Shown: piece after piece, positions 34,960 through 41,451 of the stretch
How positions within the stretch are numbered: position 1 is the first letter of the stretch
How the letters are laid out: every line of letters begins with the position of its first letter
From: a virus
Virus record (IMG/VR): IMGVR_UViG_3300044609_000868
Location: 1-57,405 of that record
DNA length: 57,405 nucleotides
Direction: 5' to 3' (one strand)
Position numbers and translations under genes: made by a program
Notes under the pieces: generated by a model
Told to the model about the DNA's origin: nothing
Database searches by the model: none
What the model saw: only the letters and a program-made list of their open reading frames with translations

Positions 34960-35516
34960 AAGGCTGCGTCGATCTTGCGACGGAATTCTTCAAGGTTGCC
35001 ATCATTTTGAATGACGACATCAAATCCGCCCCAGTCGTCGAGCGCACCTTCCGAAATGTGGTCGGTGTCGCGTACAGCTGATGTCCGTACAACCTTCCAC
35101 ATCTGACCGCCAGCCCCCTTGACCGCCTGCGCCTCGTTGAGGAAGCGCACGTCGTCGGTCACCACCGTGTCAAACGTCTTGATCCGAGCTTCCCAGCACC
35201 GGATCCAAATGTCGTCAGCGATGCACTGGCGACCGAACTCGGTGCCGAGGCGCTGCAGCAGCTCGCGAGCCGTGCAGCCGATCTCTGGCACGTGGCGATG
35301 CTTGTCGACCCACACCAGCTTCAGGGCTTCATCCTCCCGGTAGCCAAAGCTGCCGAGAAAGGTCACCGCCATCCGCTTCAGTGGCTCGGCAAACGACACC
35401 GGCTGGAAGCCTTGGTGAACGAGCACAGTGGCGGCATGCGTCTTGCCGGATTGCGGTGCCGGGCTGTAGATCCCGATCAGCTGCTGCGGCCGGTCGCGGT
35501 CGTAGTCGTTGTTCAT
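34950..35516 (-). CDS. Deoxynucleoside monophosphate kinase-like protein
   Basis: 188 aa. P-loop SPAPQSGKTHAA at residues about 18-29, LQRLGTEFGRQCIADDIWIR in the middle and VVTDDVRFLNEAQAV later are typical of phage dNMP kinases (T4 gp1 type), which phosphorylate dNMPs for phage DNA synthesis. It complements dcd and thyX at the other side of the integrase. ATGA overlap with the upstream gene. Confidence 0.8.
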   Translation of the reverse strand: MNNDYDRDRPQQLIGIYSPAPQSGKTHAATVLVHQGFQPVSFAEPLKRMAVTFLGSFGYREDEALKLVWVDKHRHVPEIGCTARELLQRLGTEFGRQCIADDIWIRCWEARIKTFDTVVTDDVRFLNEAQAVKGAGGQMWKVVRTSAVRDTDHISEGALDDWGGFDVVIQNDGNLEEFRRKIDAALWG

Positions 35517-35725
35517 CGATCGAATGCTTCTGGGTCAACTTGGCGCGCATGCCACCAAGCGTCACGGGCCTGCTCAGCACCGCGCTGGGCGAATTCCTGC
35601 CAAAGGCCGGTGTAGGTCATGCGCAACGGGTGGCCGGCGGGCAGGTTGTCGCGACCACTCTGTTCGTAGAGGTAGTCGAGATAGTCGGCCTTCTTCTGTT
35701 CTTCGCGGGGGTGGCAGTCAAACAT
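35513..35725 (-). CDS. Small conserved cyanobacterial/phage-type protein
   Basis: 70 aa from ATG 35725, which overlaps the upstream stop by 8 nt (longer starts at 35749 and 35809 exist). Sequence FDCHPREEQKKADYLDYLYE with GTYTGLW-like MTYTGLWQEF, then ARDAWWHARQ. I have a recollection of related small proteins in cyanobacterial phages, function unknown. Confidence 0.6.
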   Translation of the reverse strand: MFDCHPREEQKKADYLDYLYEQSGRDNLPAGHPLRMTYTGLWQEFAQRGAEQARDAWWHARQVDPEAFDR

Positions 35726-35915
35726 CGTGTCCAGCAAGCGAGCGTGCATAGGCCATCGCCTCCGAGTGTGTCTCGAAGGTTGGCCCCCAGGTAACAATGG
35801 CGCCGTCAAAGCACCACGGCTGGAACGCTAACCCCAGTCCGCGATCAACAGGATGAGCGCCGTAACAGGGATGGTTCTGGCCTCTCCAGGGTCCTTGCTC
35901 AGAGTGAATCACCAT
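35718..35915 (-). CDS. Hypothetical small protein
   Basis: 65 aa, Trp/His-rich (GPWRGQNHPCYGAHP, WGPTFETHSEAMAYARSL). Start overlaps the preceding gene by 7 nt and its end overlaps the next. Function unknown. Confidence 0.55.
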   Translation of the reverse strand: MVIHSEQGPWRGQNHPCYGAHPVDRGLGLAFQPWCFDGAIVTWGPTFETHSEAMAYARSLAGHDV

Positions 35916-36067
35916 TGTCCCTCTAGGCCAAGCACTTCAACGTGGCATGTCGGGTGCAATTCGGTCGCCATCCAATGGGCGTTGGTGGCGGAGACGGCAT
36001 AAGTCAGCCAGATCCACGTCGAGCCATCTTGGCGAGTGAGGCGGATCCGGTAGTAGCCAACGGTCAT
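35909..36067 (-). CDS. Hypothetical small protein
   Basis: 52 aa from ATG 36067 in an ATGA overlap with the microprotein upstream (TTG 36091 would add 8 residues). Beta-alpha pattern: YYRIRLTRQDGSTWIWLTYAV then ATNAHWMATEL, like small nucleic-acid or peptide binders. Function unknown. Confidence 0.55.
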   Translation of the reverse strand: MTVGYYRIRLTRQDGSTWIWLTYAVSATNAHWMATELHPTCHVEVLGLEGQW

Positions 36068-36153
36068 GGCAGGATCTTTTTGCAGAGACAAATGATCGCG
36101 ATGCAGATCAGCCAGTAGGCACCGGCGAGGTAGAGAGCTGTTGAAAGAGTCAC
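36064..36153 (-). CDS. 29-residue single-span membrane microprotein
   Basis: 29 aa from GTG 36153. Almost all of it is one transmembrane helix (LYLAGAYWLICIAIICL) with a CKKILP tail. It overlaps both neighbours by exactly 4 nt (GTGA at the start, ATGA at the end), which is good evidence for translation despite the length. Confidence 0.6.
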   Translation of the reverse strand: MTLSTALYLAGAYWLICIAIICLCKKILP

Positions 36154-36329
36154 CACAGATGCCGGTTTGCCCAGCTGATGAGTTCGGATCGGATGAATGG
36201 TCCCTGCGGTTCTGCTCCCGGCAGCTGCAGGGTGTAGGTCGGCATGTCGCCAGGTTGGCGCTCGAGCTGGCTGCCGCGGCGCCTGACGGCGTAGGCGATC
36301 AGCTTGATGGTGCGGAAGCGGGTGGGCAT
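36150..36329 (-). CDS. Hypothetical small basic protein
   Basis: 59 aa from ATG 36329, one base after the upstream stop. RFRTIKLIAYAVRRRGSQLE then PTYTLQLPGAEPQGPFIRSE and a Trp-containing C-terminus. Function unknown. Confidence 0.55.
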   Translation of the reverse strand: MPTRFRTIKLIAYAVRRRGSQLERQPGDMPTYTLQLPGAEPQGPFIRSELISWANRHLW

Positions 36330-36330
36330 G

Positions 36331-36618
36331 TCAGTGTTGGGCTCCCCAGCGGGCAAGGACATTGCGGGCGAACACGATCAGCGCGGCGTTGGCCGGTGAG
36401 CAGATCTCCTCGAGCTTGATCTTGTCCGGGTGGCAGGCGGCGGCCAGCCTGATATGGGTGATGAGACCGGAGGCGATGGCTTCCTCAAAGAGTTGGGCGT
36501 CGCTCGGAGATGTGGCAAGCGGCCGCCACTCTGCGCCGTCAAACACCTCTATTTCGGTGAGCCAGTCAAAGCCGGGCCGCTTGACGGTACGCATCTCACC
36601 GATGATGGGCTCAGTCAT
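36331..36618 (-). CDS. Hypothetical protein
   Basis: 95 aa from ATG 36618, overlapping the upstream stop by 8 nt (a longer reading to 36684 is not needed). N-terminal beta part (IGEMRTVKRPGFDW, EIEVFDGAEWRPL), C-terminal helices (IKLEEICSPANAALIVFARNVL). Function unknown. Confidence 0.55.
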   Translation of the reverse strand: MTEPIIGEMRTVKRPGFDWLTEIEVFDGAEWRPLATSPSDAQLFEEAIASGLITHIRLAAACHPDKIKLEEICSPANAALIVFARNVLARWGAQH

Positions 36619-36940
36619 CGGGCGGAGCCTCCAGAGCGCGGCGGATGATGCCGTCAGGGTCGATGTAGTCGTTGCACCGATCAAGCGCCTGCTCCTTTAA
36701 GGACAGCGGCTTCGGACGCATTGCCTCCCGCAAGGCATTACCAGGAGGCGCAATAGTCAGACTTTGAGTAAACAGCGAGTGAGCGTCAAGCCATTTTGCA
36801 TCCTGTTCTAACTGTTGATCAGCACCGGCGGCGTAAGCGCGAGCAAGAGCCTCGCTCGTACTAATTTCATACTGATCAATGCCTAATTCAAGTTGTTCTA
36901 TTAAGTCACTTAATGCAGTAACTGAGTGCTGGTTAGTCAA
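36611..36940 (-). CDS. RPKPxSLKE-family small protein, copy 1
   Basis: 109 aa from TTG 36940 (GGAG seven bases upstream, overlapping the previous stop). Helical; ends with RPKPLSLKEQALDRCNDY and IIRRALEAPPDD. The 37473-37808 product shares RPKPPSLKERAL, a central GADQ-E-WL/V segment and the IRRALEA end, so the two are diverged paralogues. This copy is AT-richer than its neighbours. Function unknown. Confidence 0.55.
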   Translation of the reverse strand: MTNQHSVTALSDLIEQLELGIDQYEISTSEALARAYAAGADQQLEQDAKWLDAHSLFTQSLTIAPPGNALREAMRPKPLSLKEQALDRCNDYIDPDGIIRRALEAPPDD

Positions 36941-37295
36941 TGAGCTGCTCCATTTGTTTTTCCATGTGATCTGCCCATGCCAGCAAATCACTGGCGCGGA
37001 CAAGTTGCTCGCCGGTATCAGCCACCCGCCAGTGGACTGATGCAGTGTCACGAAGGGCTTGATCGATCACCTTGCGAACAAGAAGGATTGTTGCTCGACG
37101 ATGAAGCTGATGAGTTACCGTGTCAGTGACAGAGGCCGGTTCCCTGTCATCGGACACAGCCGGTCCATCTGGCTCAGCTAAGGCGGCATGGGCAATGTCA
37201 GTCCACTGCTGAAACACAACTTTGTAGCGGTGCGGCCAGTCGGCTTTTTTAAGGCAGTCGGTTAATTCGACGCACAGTGCTCGGAAGTCGGTCAT
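36933..37295 (-). CDS. Hypothetical protein
   Basis: 120 aa. N-terminus DFRALCVELTDCLKKADW, a Trp-containing helix (FQQWTDIAHAALAEPDGPA) and a C-terminal helix (LLAWADHMEKQMEQL). 4-nt overlap upstream. No recognised domain. Confidence 0.55.
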   Translation of the reverse strand: MTDFRALCVELTDCLKKADWPHRYKVVFQQWTDIAHAALAEPDGPAVSDDREPASVTDTVTHQLHRRATILLVRKVIDQALRDTASVHWRVADTGEQLVRASDLLAWADHMEKQMEQLID

Positions 37296-37480
37296 CGGTT
37301 AGTGCTGCGTCGGAGGTTAAGCGGCGGCGGTCCGCTTGGGCGGTTGGTGTTCTCGTGGTTGATGCTGCGGCGCCAGTCGGGGTCTTGGTTGCGAGGCTTG
37401 GTCAAGACCCAACAAATGCGAGCGCCGAAGACGATGCCCGTGGCGAATCCCACGGCCCATGACATCACGGGGTCAGTCAT
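37292..37480 (-). CDS. Small membrane protein
   Basis: 62 aa from ATG 37480 (8-nt overlap with the upstream gene). One N-terminal transmembrane helix (MSWAVGFATGIVFGARICWVL), then a basic, Asn/Pro-rich cytoplasmic-type tail. One of several single-span proteins in this operon. Confidence 0.55.
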   Translation of the reverse strand: MTDPVMSWAVGFATGIVFGARICWVLTKPRNQDPDWRRSINHENTNRPSGPPPLNLRRSTNR

Positions 37481-37808
37481 CGAGCGCCTCCAGTGCGCGG
37501 CGGATGACTGCCATGGCCGTCTGATCATCCGTGCCAGCCTCAACGGCAGCCCAAGCCTGCAAGGCTCGCTCCTTCAAGCTCGGCGGCTTGGGGCGGCGGA
37601 GGCGGCGTAGTTCAGCGCCCCACTCTCTGCCGTGCCCGATCTCACGCTCAACCCACTCACAGCACGCCTCCAGCTCTTGATCAGCACCCCAGCGGGCAAA
37701 GCGCGTGGCGATGAACTGCTCATAAGTCATTTCCGCCGGGGTGGATGGATTGCTGCGCAGAAAAGCCTGCACTAGCTGCGGCGGCGGAGTGATCAGGTGG
37801 TCAGTCAC
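37473..37808 (-). CDS. RPKPxSLKE-family small protein, copy 2
   Basis: 111 aa. YEQFIATRFARWGADQELEA, then CCEWVEREIG, then RRPKPPSLKERALQAW and AVIRRALEALDD. Paralogue of the 36611 product (see shared motifs there). ATGA overlap with the alpha-CTD-like gene upstream. Function unknown. Confidence 0.6.
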   Translation of the reverse strand: MTDHLITPPPQLVQAFLRSNPSTPAEMTYEQFIATRFARWGADQELEACCEWVEREIGHGREWGAELRRLRRPKPPSLKERALQAWAAVEAGTDDQTAMAVIRRALEALDD

Positions 37809-38194
37809 GCCTCCACCTCCGACGGCATCAACATCTGCCGGATCCGGGCAGCGGTAAACGGCCCGCGGGAGATCCGATTCCAGATCACCTTCATGGCCAC
37901 CACGGCCTCCTGGTCAGCCATGCAGCTGCCGCATTCGTCCAACGCCCTGCTGACGGCCTCATGCGTCTCGCGGTAGAGCACCGGGTCGGTCTGCATCAGT
38001 GCATCGCGCCAGGTGGCAACCTCGCTCAGCGCCTGCATGCCGAAATTCTTCAGCTGCATCAGCTCTGCCGAGCTGGCCATCATGACCTGCTCAGCAGTGA
38101 ACAGGCCACCACGAAGCAGTGCGTTCTGCGTGCGGACTGACATGTACTTGGCAGTCTCCGGCACCAGCCGGAAGTCGTCTTCAGTTGGGTGCAT
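37805..38194 (-). CDS. Protein with RNA polymerase alpha-CTD-like helix-hairpin-helix
   Basis: 129 aa. Residues about 17-58 (MSVRTQNALLRGGLFTAEQV then SSAELMQLKNFGMQALSEV) closely follow the helix-hairpin-helix pattern of the RNA polymerase alpha C-terminal domain, which reads LSVRxxNxLxRxxIxTxxDL...LLxIxNFGxKSxxEV. In host RNAP this domain binds UP elements and activators. A free phage copy might compete for or redirect these contacts. The C-terminal half (ECGSCMADQEAVVAMKVIWN) is unknown. Confidence 0.65.
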   Translation of the reverse strand: MHPTEDDFRLVPETAKYMSVRTQNALLRGGLFTAEQVMMASSAELMQLKNFGMQALSEVATWRDALMQTDPVLYRETHEAVSRALDECGSCMADQEAVVAMKVIWNRISRGPFTAARIRQMLMPSEVEA

Positions 38195-38402
38195 TGATCG
38201 AATTCAGGTGATCGATGAGGTCTTGGCGGGTGGGCCACATCGGGCGGCCGTCGATCTTGCGCTCCATCTCGGCAACGGCGCGATGGATCCCTTTCAGGAA
38301 CCAAAACCGGCTGATCGCGGCCACCTTTGGGGCCTGGCTGAGCAGCTGGTCCCAGATCCTGTCCGGGCAGCTGTCCCAGTCAATGTCATCACGCACGGTC
38401 AT
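38181..38402 (-). CDS. Hypothetical protein
   Basis: 73 aa from ATG 38402; ATG 38432 (83 aa) is an alternative. DDIDWDSCPDRIWDQLLSQ, a helix FWFLKGIHRAVAEMERKIDG and PTRQDLIDHLNS. Overlaps both neighbours by 14 nt. Function unknown. Confidence 0.5.
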   Translation of the reverse strand: MTVRDDIDWDSCPDRIWDQLLSQAPKVAAISRFWFLKGIHRAVAEMERKIDGRPMWPTRQDLIDHLNSINAPN

Positions 38403-38577
38403 CCACGGGCTCAGTGTTTCGTTCAGTGTCATCGCCCGGATCGAGCCATTCGATGAGGTTCCAGAAGGGGCCGTATTCGGCAAATGCTTTGGATTTGGCA
38501 TCAGCGAAGCTTGTGGCGGTGACGAAGTCGTAGACGTTCGACTGAGGGATGGTGAAGTGGTAGTGGCGTTCAGTCAT
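38389..38577 (-). CDS. Hypothetical small protein
   Basis: 62 aa in an ATGA overlap with the upstream gene. TERHYHFTIPQSNVYDFVTA, then SFADAKSKAFAEYG and an acidic tail. The pattern recalls small beta-alpha proteins; function unknown. Confidence 0.55.
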   Translation of the reverse strand: MTERHYHFTIPQSNVYDFVTATSFADAKSKAFAEYGPFWNLIEWLDPGDDTERNTEPVDDRA

Positions 38578-38696
38578 TCGCAAACAGGGAACGATCCAGC
38601 AGCAGGGTGATGGGCGATCTTGCAGCTGGTGGCATGGTCGTGAACGATCAGCGCGATCGTGGCGACGGGGAGCAAGAACAGGAGAAGGCGCTTCAT
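38574..38696 (-). CDS. 40-residue membrane or secreted microprotein
   Basis: 40 aa from ATG 38696. KR at the N-terminus, a hydrophobic core (LLLFLLPVATIALIV), then a short His/Cys-containing tail. It could be a signal peptide with a tiny mature product or a single-span membrane protein. ATGA overlap downstream. Confidence 0.5.
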   Translation of the reverse strand: MKRLLLFLLPVATIALIVHDHATSCKIAHHPAAGSFPVCE

Positions 38697-38755
38697 TTGA
38701 AGTGGGTTGGACAGGTCAATGATGCCGGGCGGCCCGGCGCAAAGCGTGAGGGTTG

Positions 38756-39238
38756 TCACACTTCGTAAAAACTGCAGTCAGCCGCGAAGCTGGTGCCCTC
38801 GTCGAGCGGGTCCGGGAAGCCCAGTTCGCAGCCGACACCGCCCCAGTGCTGGCATTCGGTGCAATCGCGCCACTGCGGCCGCCGCTTCAAGCTCGGGAAC
38901 ACCTTCGTCCAGGTCTTGCCAGCTCGGATCTGCTGAATCGCCTGGCGCGACACACCGAGCTCGGCGGCCAGAGCAACGTCCGAGGTTTGCCGATCGGTCA
39001 GCGCGCGGCGGACGTGCGCCAGATCAAGCTTCTTTCGTCTTGGCTTGCCAGGCCCGCGTCGCCGCCGGCGCTTCTTTCTGTCAGGCCCGAACACAGTCCA
39101 GCGCTCACCGCAGTCACTGCACTCCCACCGGCGACGGATCAAGCCATCGGCGCGGGTACGTGTTTCACGGACAAAACGGTTGTTGTGCTCACAGACAGGC
39201 GTGTCTAGCGTTGATGAATCATCGCTGTTGAACTCCAT
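38756..39238 (-). CDS. DNA-binding protein with Zn-finger, HTH and C..C.HW motif
   Basis: 160 aa. Zn-ribbon-like Cys/His pairs near the start (VCEH...WECSDCGERW), then a strongly basic linker (RKKRRRRRGPGKPRRKK), a helix-turn-helix (DVALAAELGVSRQAIQQIRAG) and a C-terminal CTECQHWGGVGCELGFP...FAADCSFYEV module like that of the 34621 product. A transcription or DNA-maintenance role is likely. Its start codon shares the palindrome CATG (39236-39239) with a gene on the other strand. Confidence 0.65.
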   Translation of the reverse strand: MEFNSDDSSTLDTPVCEHNNRFVRETRTRADGLIRRRWECSDCGERWTVFGPDRKKRRRRRGPGKPRRKKLDLAHVRRALTDRQTSDVALAAELGVSRQAIQQIRAGKTWTKVFPSLKRRPQWRDCTECQHWGGVGCELGFPDPLDEGTSFAADCSFYEV

Positions 39239-39431
39239 GACGTTTGGTAAATGGCTTCAAGCTGAAATGACAACGGAAGAAAAGTGGGCAGTAGAGACAG
39301 TTGCGCGCAAAGAAGACGCTCGCACTGCAATGCTTTACCGCCTGTGCTGCCAGCAGCAATTTCAGCTTCAGCAGGCGGTCAATGAGATCGCCCGCTTAGA
39401 GCTGATGCTGATGGATCACTCAAAGAGCTGA
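39237..39431 (+). CDS. Hypothetical small helical protein, only rightward gene in the leftward operon
   Basis: 64 aa: FGKWLQAEMTTEEKWAVETV, DARTAMLYRLCCQQQFQLQQ and a helical end. Sequence is protein-like and AT-richer than the flanks. Its ATG shares CATG with the divergent gene on the minus strand, and it ends 15 bp inside the next leftward gene. No ribosome-binding site is evident. Confidence 0.5.
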   Translation: MTFGKWLQAEMTTEEKWAVETVARKEDARTAMLYRLCCQQQFQLQQAVNEIARLELMLMDHSKS

Positions 39432-39724
39432 ACGGCCTGCTCGTAGGTGGGTGCCTGGACGTGCCGGCTGAGCACCGTGCCATCTGGCTGCGGCATCTCC
39501 ACGACAAAGGTCGGCAGCTCGTCGCGCCAGAGGCGCATCAGCTCGTTGACTTCATCCACCAGCGTTCCAGCTTGCTCATAGGTCCAGCCGCGGCGGGCGA
39601 CGTTGAAATGGGCCAGTGTCTCGATGCGATCACACCAGCGGATCAGCGTTACGGCATCCGGCGTCACTGGCGGCGACAGTTGCTCGCGATAGATCTCGCG
39701 CAGGCGGGTTTCGGGGTAGGTCAT
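39416..39724 (-). CDS. Hypothetical protein
   Basis: 102 aa, mostly helical (LIRWCDRIETLAHFNVARRG, LVDEVNELMRLWRDEL) with a beta C-terminus (VVEMPQPDGTVLSRHVQAPT). 4-nt overlap with the upstream gene. Function unknown. Confidence 0.55.
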   Translation of the reverse strand: MTYPETRLREIYREQLSPPVTPDAVTLIRWCDRIETLAHFNVARRGWTYEQAGTLVDEVNELMRLWRDELPTFVVEMPQPDGTVLSRHVQAPTYEQAVQLFE

Positions 39725-39927
39725 TTGCGGTTCAGGTAGTAGGTCCAGTCCTTCTTCAGGCCGCCGAATTCGTTCAGATCACCAACGGCAGTCTTCTTGC
39801 CGCACACATCACAGCAGCGCAGCGTGTAGGTGGCAATGTGCGTCGCAGGACCGACGAAGCGCTCGTCGATGTAAAAGCCACCCAGCTTGCGGCCGCAGGG
39901 TTGGCAGAGTTTCTTGGGAGTCTTCAT
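39721..39927 (-). CDS. Small two-CxxC zinc-ribbon-like protein
   Basis: 68 aa from ATG 39927 (ATGA overlap upstream). Two Cys pairs, CQPCGRK and CCDVCGKK, separated by about 30 residues, suggest a zinc ribbon. Possible DNA- or protein-binding adaptor. Confidence 0.6.
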   Translation of the reverse strand: MKTPKKLCQPCGRKLGGFYIDERFVGPATHIATYTLRCCDVCGKKTAVGDLNEFGGLKKDWTYYLNRK

Positions 39928-40067
39928 TGCTTGGCTTGGTTGTAGCCCCACTCTGCAGCCTGGAAGGCGACATGAAATGGGATGGCTTCGGCGTCAATCA
40001 CGCCTTCATGCACCATGTCGACTGCATCTTCGACCCAGTGCTCAATCAGTTCGAGGGGTGGTTCCAT
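39924..40067 (-). CDS. Hypothetical microprotein
   Basis: 47 aa from ATG 40067: acidic helical start (LELIEHWVEDAVDMVHEG), then FHVAFQAAEWGYNQAKQ. A TTG at 40106 in a TTGA overlap with the previous stop would add 13 residues. Function unknown. Confidence 0.5.
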   Translation of the reverse strand: MEPPLELIEHWVEDAVDMVHEGVIDAEAIPFHVAFQAAEWGYNQAKQ

Positions 40068-40102
40068 GGTCAAGGGGTGGGAGTGGGTCTGCCTACTGGG
40101 CT

Positions 40103-40408
40103 TCAAGCACGCAACCTGGCTAGCAGGTCTGCCGTTTTCTCAGCCAGCTTGCAGTAGCTGGTTCCCTCATCGCTGGAAACGATGTGCGGGCAAGTGGAGT
40201 TGGGTTGTTCAATCCAGTTGTCTAAAGCCTGTTGCAAAGCTGTGAATTCTTCCCAGGTCATGGAAAGGGACTGGTGGCCTCGGCTTAGATGAATGTCGAA
40301 GCCTTCACTATTTGTCCATTCTGTGACTTCGAGGAAGTCATCACCCTTTCTATCAATGTTGTAGTTCTTGAGTTCGACAAAGCGGCAGGTGCGCTGAGAT
40401 TCTTTCAT
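40103..40408 (-). CDS. Hypothetical protein
   Basis: 101 aa from ATG 40408, four bases after the upstream stop. FVELKNYNIDRKGDDFLEVT, DIHLSRGHQSLSMTWEEFTA and a C-terminal Cys/His-containing helix. Function unknown. Confidence 0.55.
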   Translation of the reverse strand: MKESQRTCRFVELKNYNIDRKGDDFLEVTEWTNSEGFDIHLSRGHQSLSMTWEEFTALQQALDNWIEQPNSTCPHIVSSDEGTSYCKLAEKTADLLARLRA

Positions 40409-40412
40409 GGCG

Positions 40413-40619
40413 TTACTGGGCTTCAAGTTCATTAGCGATGGCGTCTATGAAGTCCATCGCAGCACGCCAACCAGTGTCGTACTCATCGGTGGTGTTGCCA
40501 GCGGCACCGTGACCTGCAGCAGCACGCAGGGCAGCGATGAGCGCTTGATGCCTAGTGCCTGCCCATTTGGAATCAAAGGCATCTTTGACTGCCTGAGCAG
40601 CAGGTGAAAGTTCACTCAT
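40413..40619 (-). CDS. Small conserved helical protein (LSPAAQAV type)
   Basis: 68 aa. SELSPAAQAVKDAFDSKWA, HQALIAALRAAAGHG and a helical end. The LSPAAQAV...ALRAAA pattern is familiar from cyanobacterial and cyanophage small proteins, function unknown. 8-nt overlap with the upstream gene. Confidence 0.6.
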   Translation of the reverse strand: MSELSPAAQAVKDAFDSKWAGTRHQALIAALRAAAGHGAAGNTTDEYDTGWRAAMDFIDAIANELEAQ

Positions 40620-40800
40620 CGGCGTGCTTCCAGAAACCCTCTGGCTGATGCTTGCGCAGAAACTCCACTAGCAAGCGGTGCGCTTCTCCTGCATCCTCGA
40701 TGAATTGCCCTCGGTAGTGGAAGCCTTCGGCGTCGATGCGGATGACTTCATCGGGAGCAGGGCCTGAGCGAAAGATGATGCTGTTGGTTGGTAGGGTCAT
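40612..40800 (-). CDS. Hypothetical small protein
   Basis: 62 aa. IIFRSGPAPDEVIRIDAEGF, then YRGQFIEDAGEAHRLLVEFL. The pattern is typical of small conserved cyanobacterial-phage proteins. Function unknown. Confidence 0.6.
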   Translation of the reverse strand: MTLPTNSIIFRSGPAPDEVIRIDAEGFHYRGQFIEDAGEAHRLLVEFLRKHQPEGFWKHADE

Positions 40801-40830
40801 CAGGGGAGATCAGTTGATCGGACTACTGGG

Positions 40831-40977
40831 TTAGCGGCGGAAGCGGTTCTGCATATCAATCCAAACCAATAAAGCAAACCGTGTGGCTGCTGAAAGCATG
40901 ACAATAGAGAGTGTCAAAACAAGCGACCAAGCAAGAACAGCGGTGGCAAGTCCTGGTCCGGTAAGTGTTTCAGTCAT
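40831..40977 (-). CDS. 48-residue single-span membrane microprotein
   Basis: 48 aa. A short Thr/Gly-rich N-terminus, one long hydrophobic helix (ATAVLAWSLVLTLSIVML), then FALLVWIDMQNRFRR. Probably an inner-membrane peptide. AT-richer than neighbours. Confidence 0.5.
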   Translation of the reverse strand: MTETLTGPGLATAVLAWSLVLTLSIVMLSAATRFALLVWIDMQNRFRR

Positions 40978-40994
40978 GGCGGTAGTGGGATGGA

Positions 40995-41093
40995 CTAAGA
41001 AGCCGAGCGAATTGCGTGAATAGCAACCGCAAGGCCGAAAGAAATCCACACGAAGTAGATGGCTGCCCAGTACGGAGGGCCGGAGCGGTTCAT
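40995..41093 (-). CDS. 32-residue membrane microprotein
   Basis: 32 aa, starting in an ATGA overlap with the upstream stop. PPYWAAIYFVWISFGLAVAI is one membrane span; the tail is short and basic. Confidence 0.5.
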   Translation of the reverse strand: MNRSGPPYWAAIYFVWISFGLAVAIHAIRSAS

Positions 41094-41317
41094 GCCGCCA
41101 CCTCCACCTCAGCGCCAGGCCAGCGCGCCTGCGCATAACGCACTGCCAGCTTCTGGCTTTCGGCCATCAGCGTGACCTTCATTGGCCGGCTTTTGCCCTG
41201 CCTCACCAATAGCGCCACCGGCTTGGCGCGTTCCGGCTTGGCCGGCCGGCTTACGCCCGGGCCGAAGCTGCCAGCTGGGTGTTCATGCCACTGGAAAGTG
41301 AGTGGTTCGCCTTTCAT
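41090..41317 (-). CDS. Hypothetical small basic protein
   Basis: 75 aa. FQWHEHPAGSFGPGVSRPAK, then PVALLVRQGKSRPMKVTLMA and a helical end (KLAVRYAQARWPGAEVEV). Overlaps its two neighbours by 4 nt each. Function unknown. Confidence 0.55.
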   Translation of the reverse strand: MKGEPLTFQWHEHPAGSFGPGVSRPAKPERAKPVALLVRQGKSRPMKVTLMAESQKLAVRYAQARWPGAEVEVAA

Positions 41318-41451
41318 AATCTTGAGAGTCCAACGATGAGATTGATGAGCTGGATTGCAATGATCGCGATCAAGATCAGCTCGTGACGGCGAAGCATGCG
41401 CTTCACTTCTATCACCTGCCGCAACAGCACCAGTGACTGATTAACGTCCAT
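41314..41451 (-). CDS. 45-residue membrane microprotein
   Basis: 45 aa. An amphipathic helix (QSLVLLRQVIEVKRMLRRH) is followed by one membrane span (LILIAIIAIQLINLIVGL). ATGA overlap at its end with the next gene and 11-nt overlap with the previous one. Confidence 0.55.
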   Translation of the reverse strand: MDVNQSLVLLRQVIEVKRMLRRHELILIAIIAIQLINLIVGLSRL

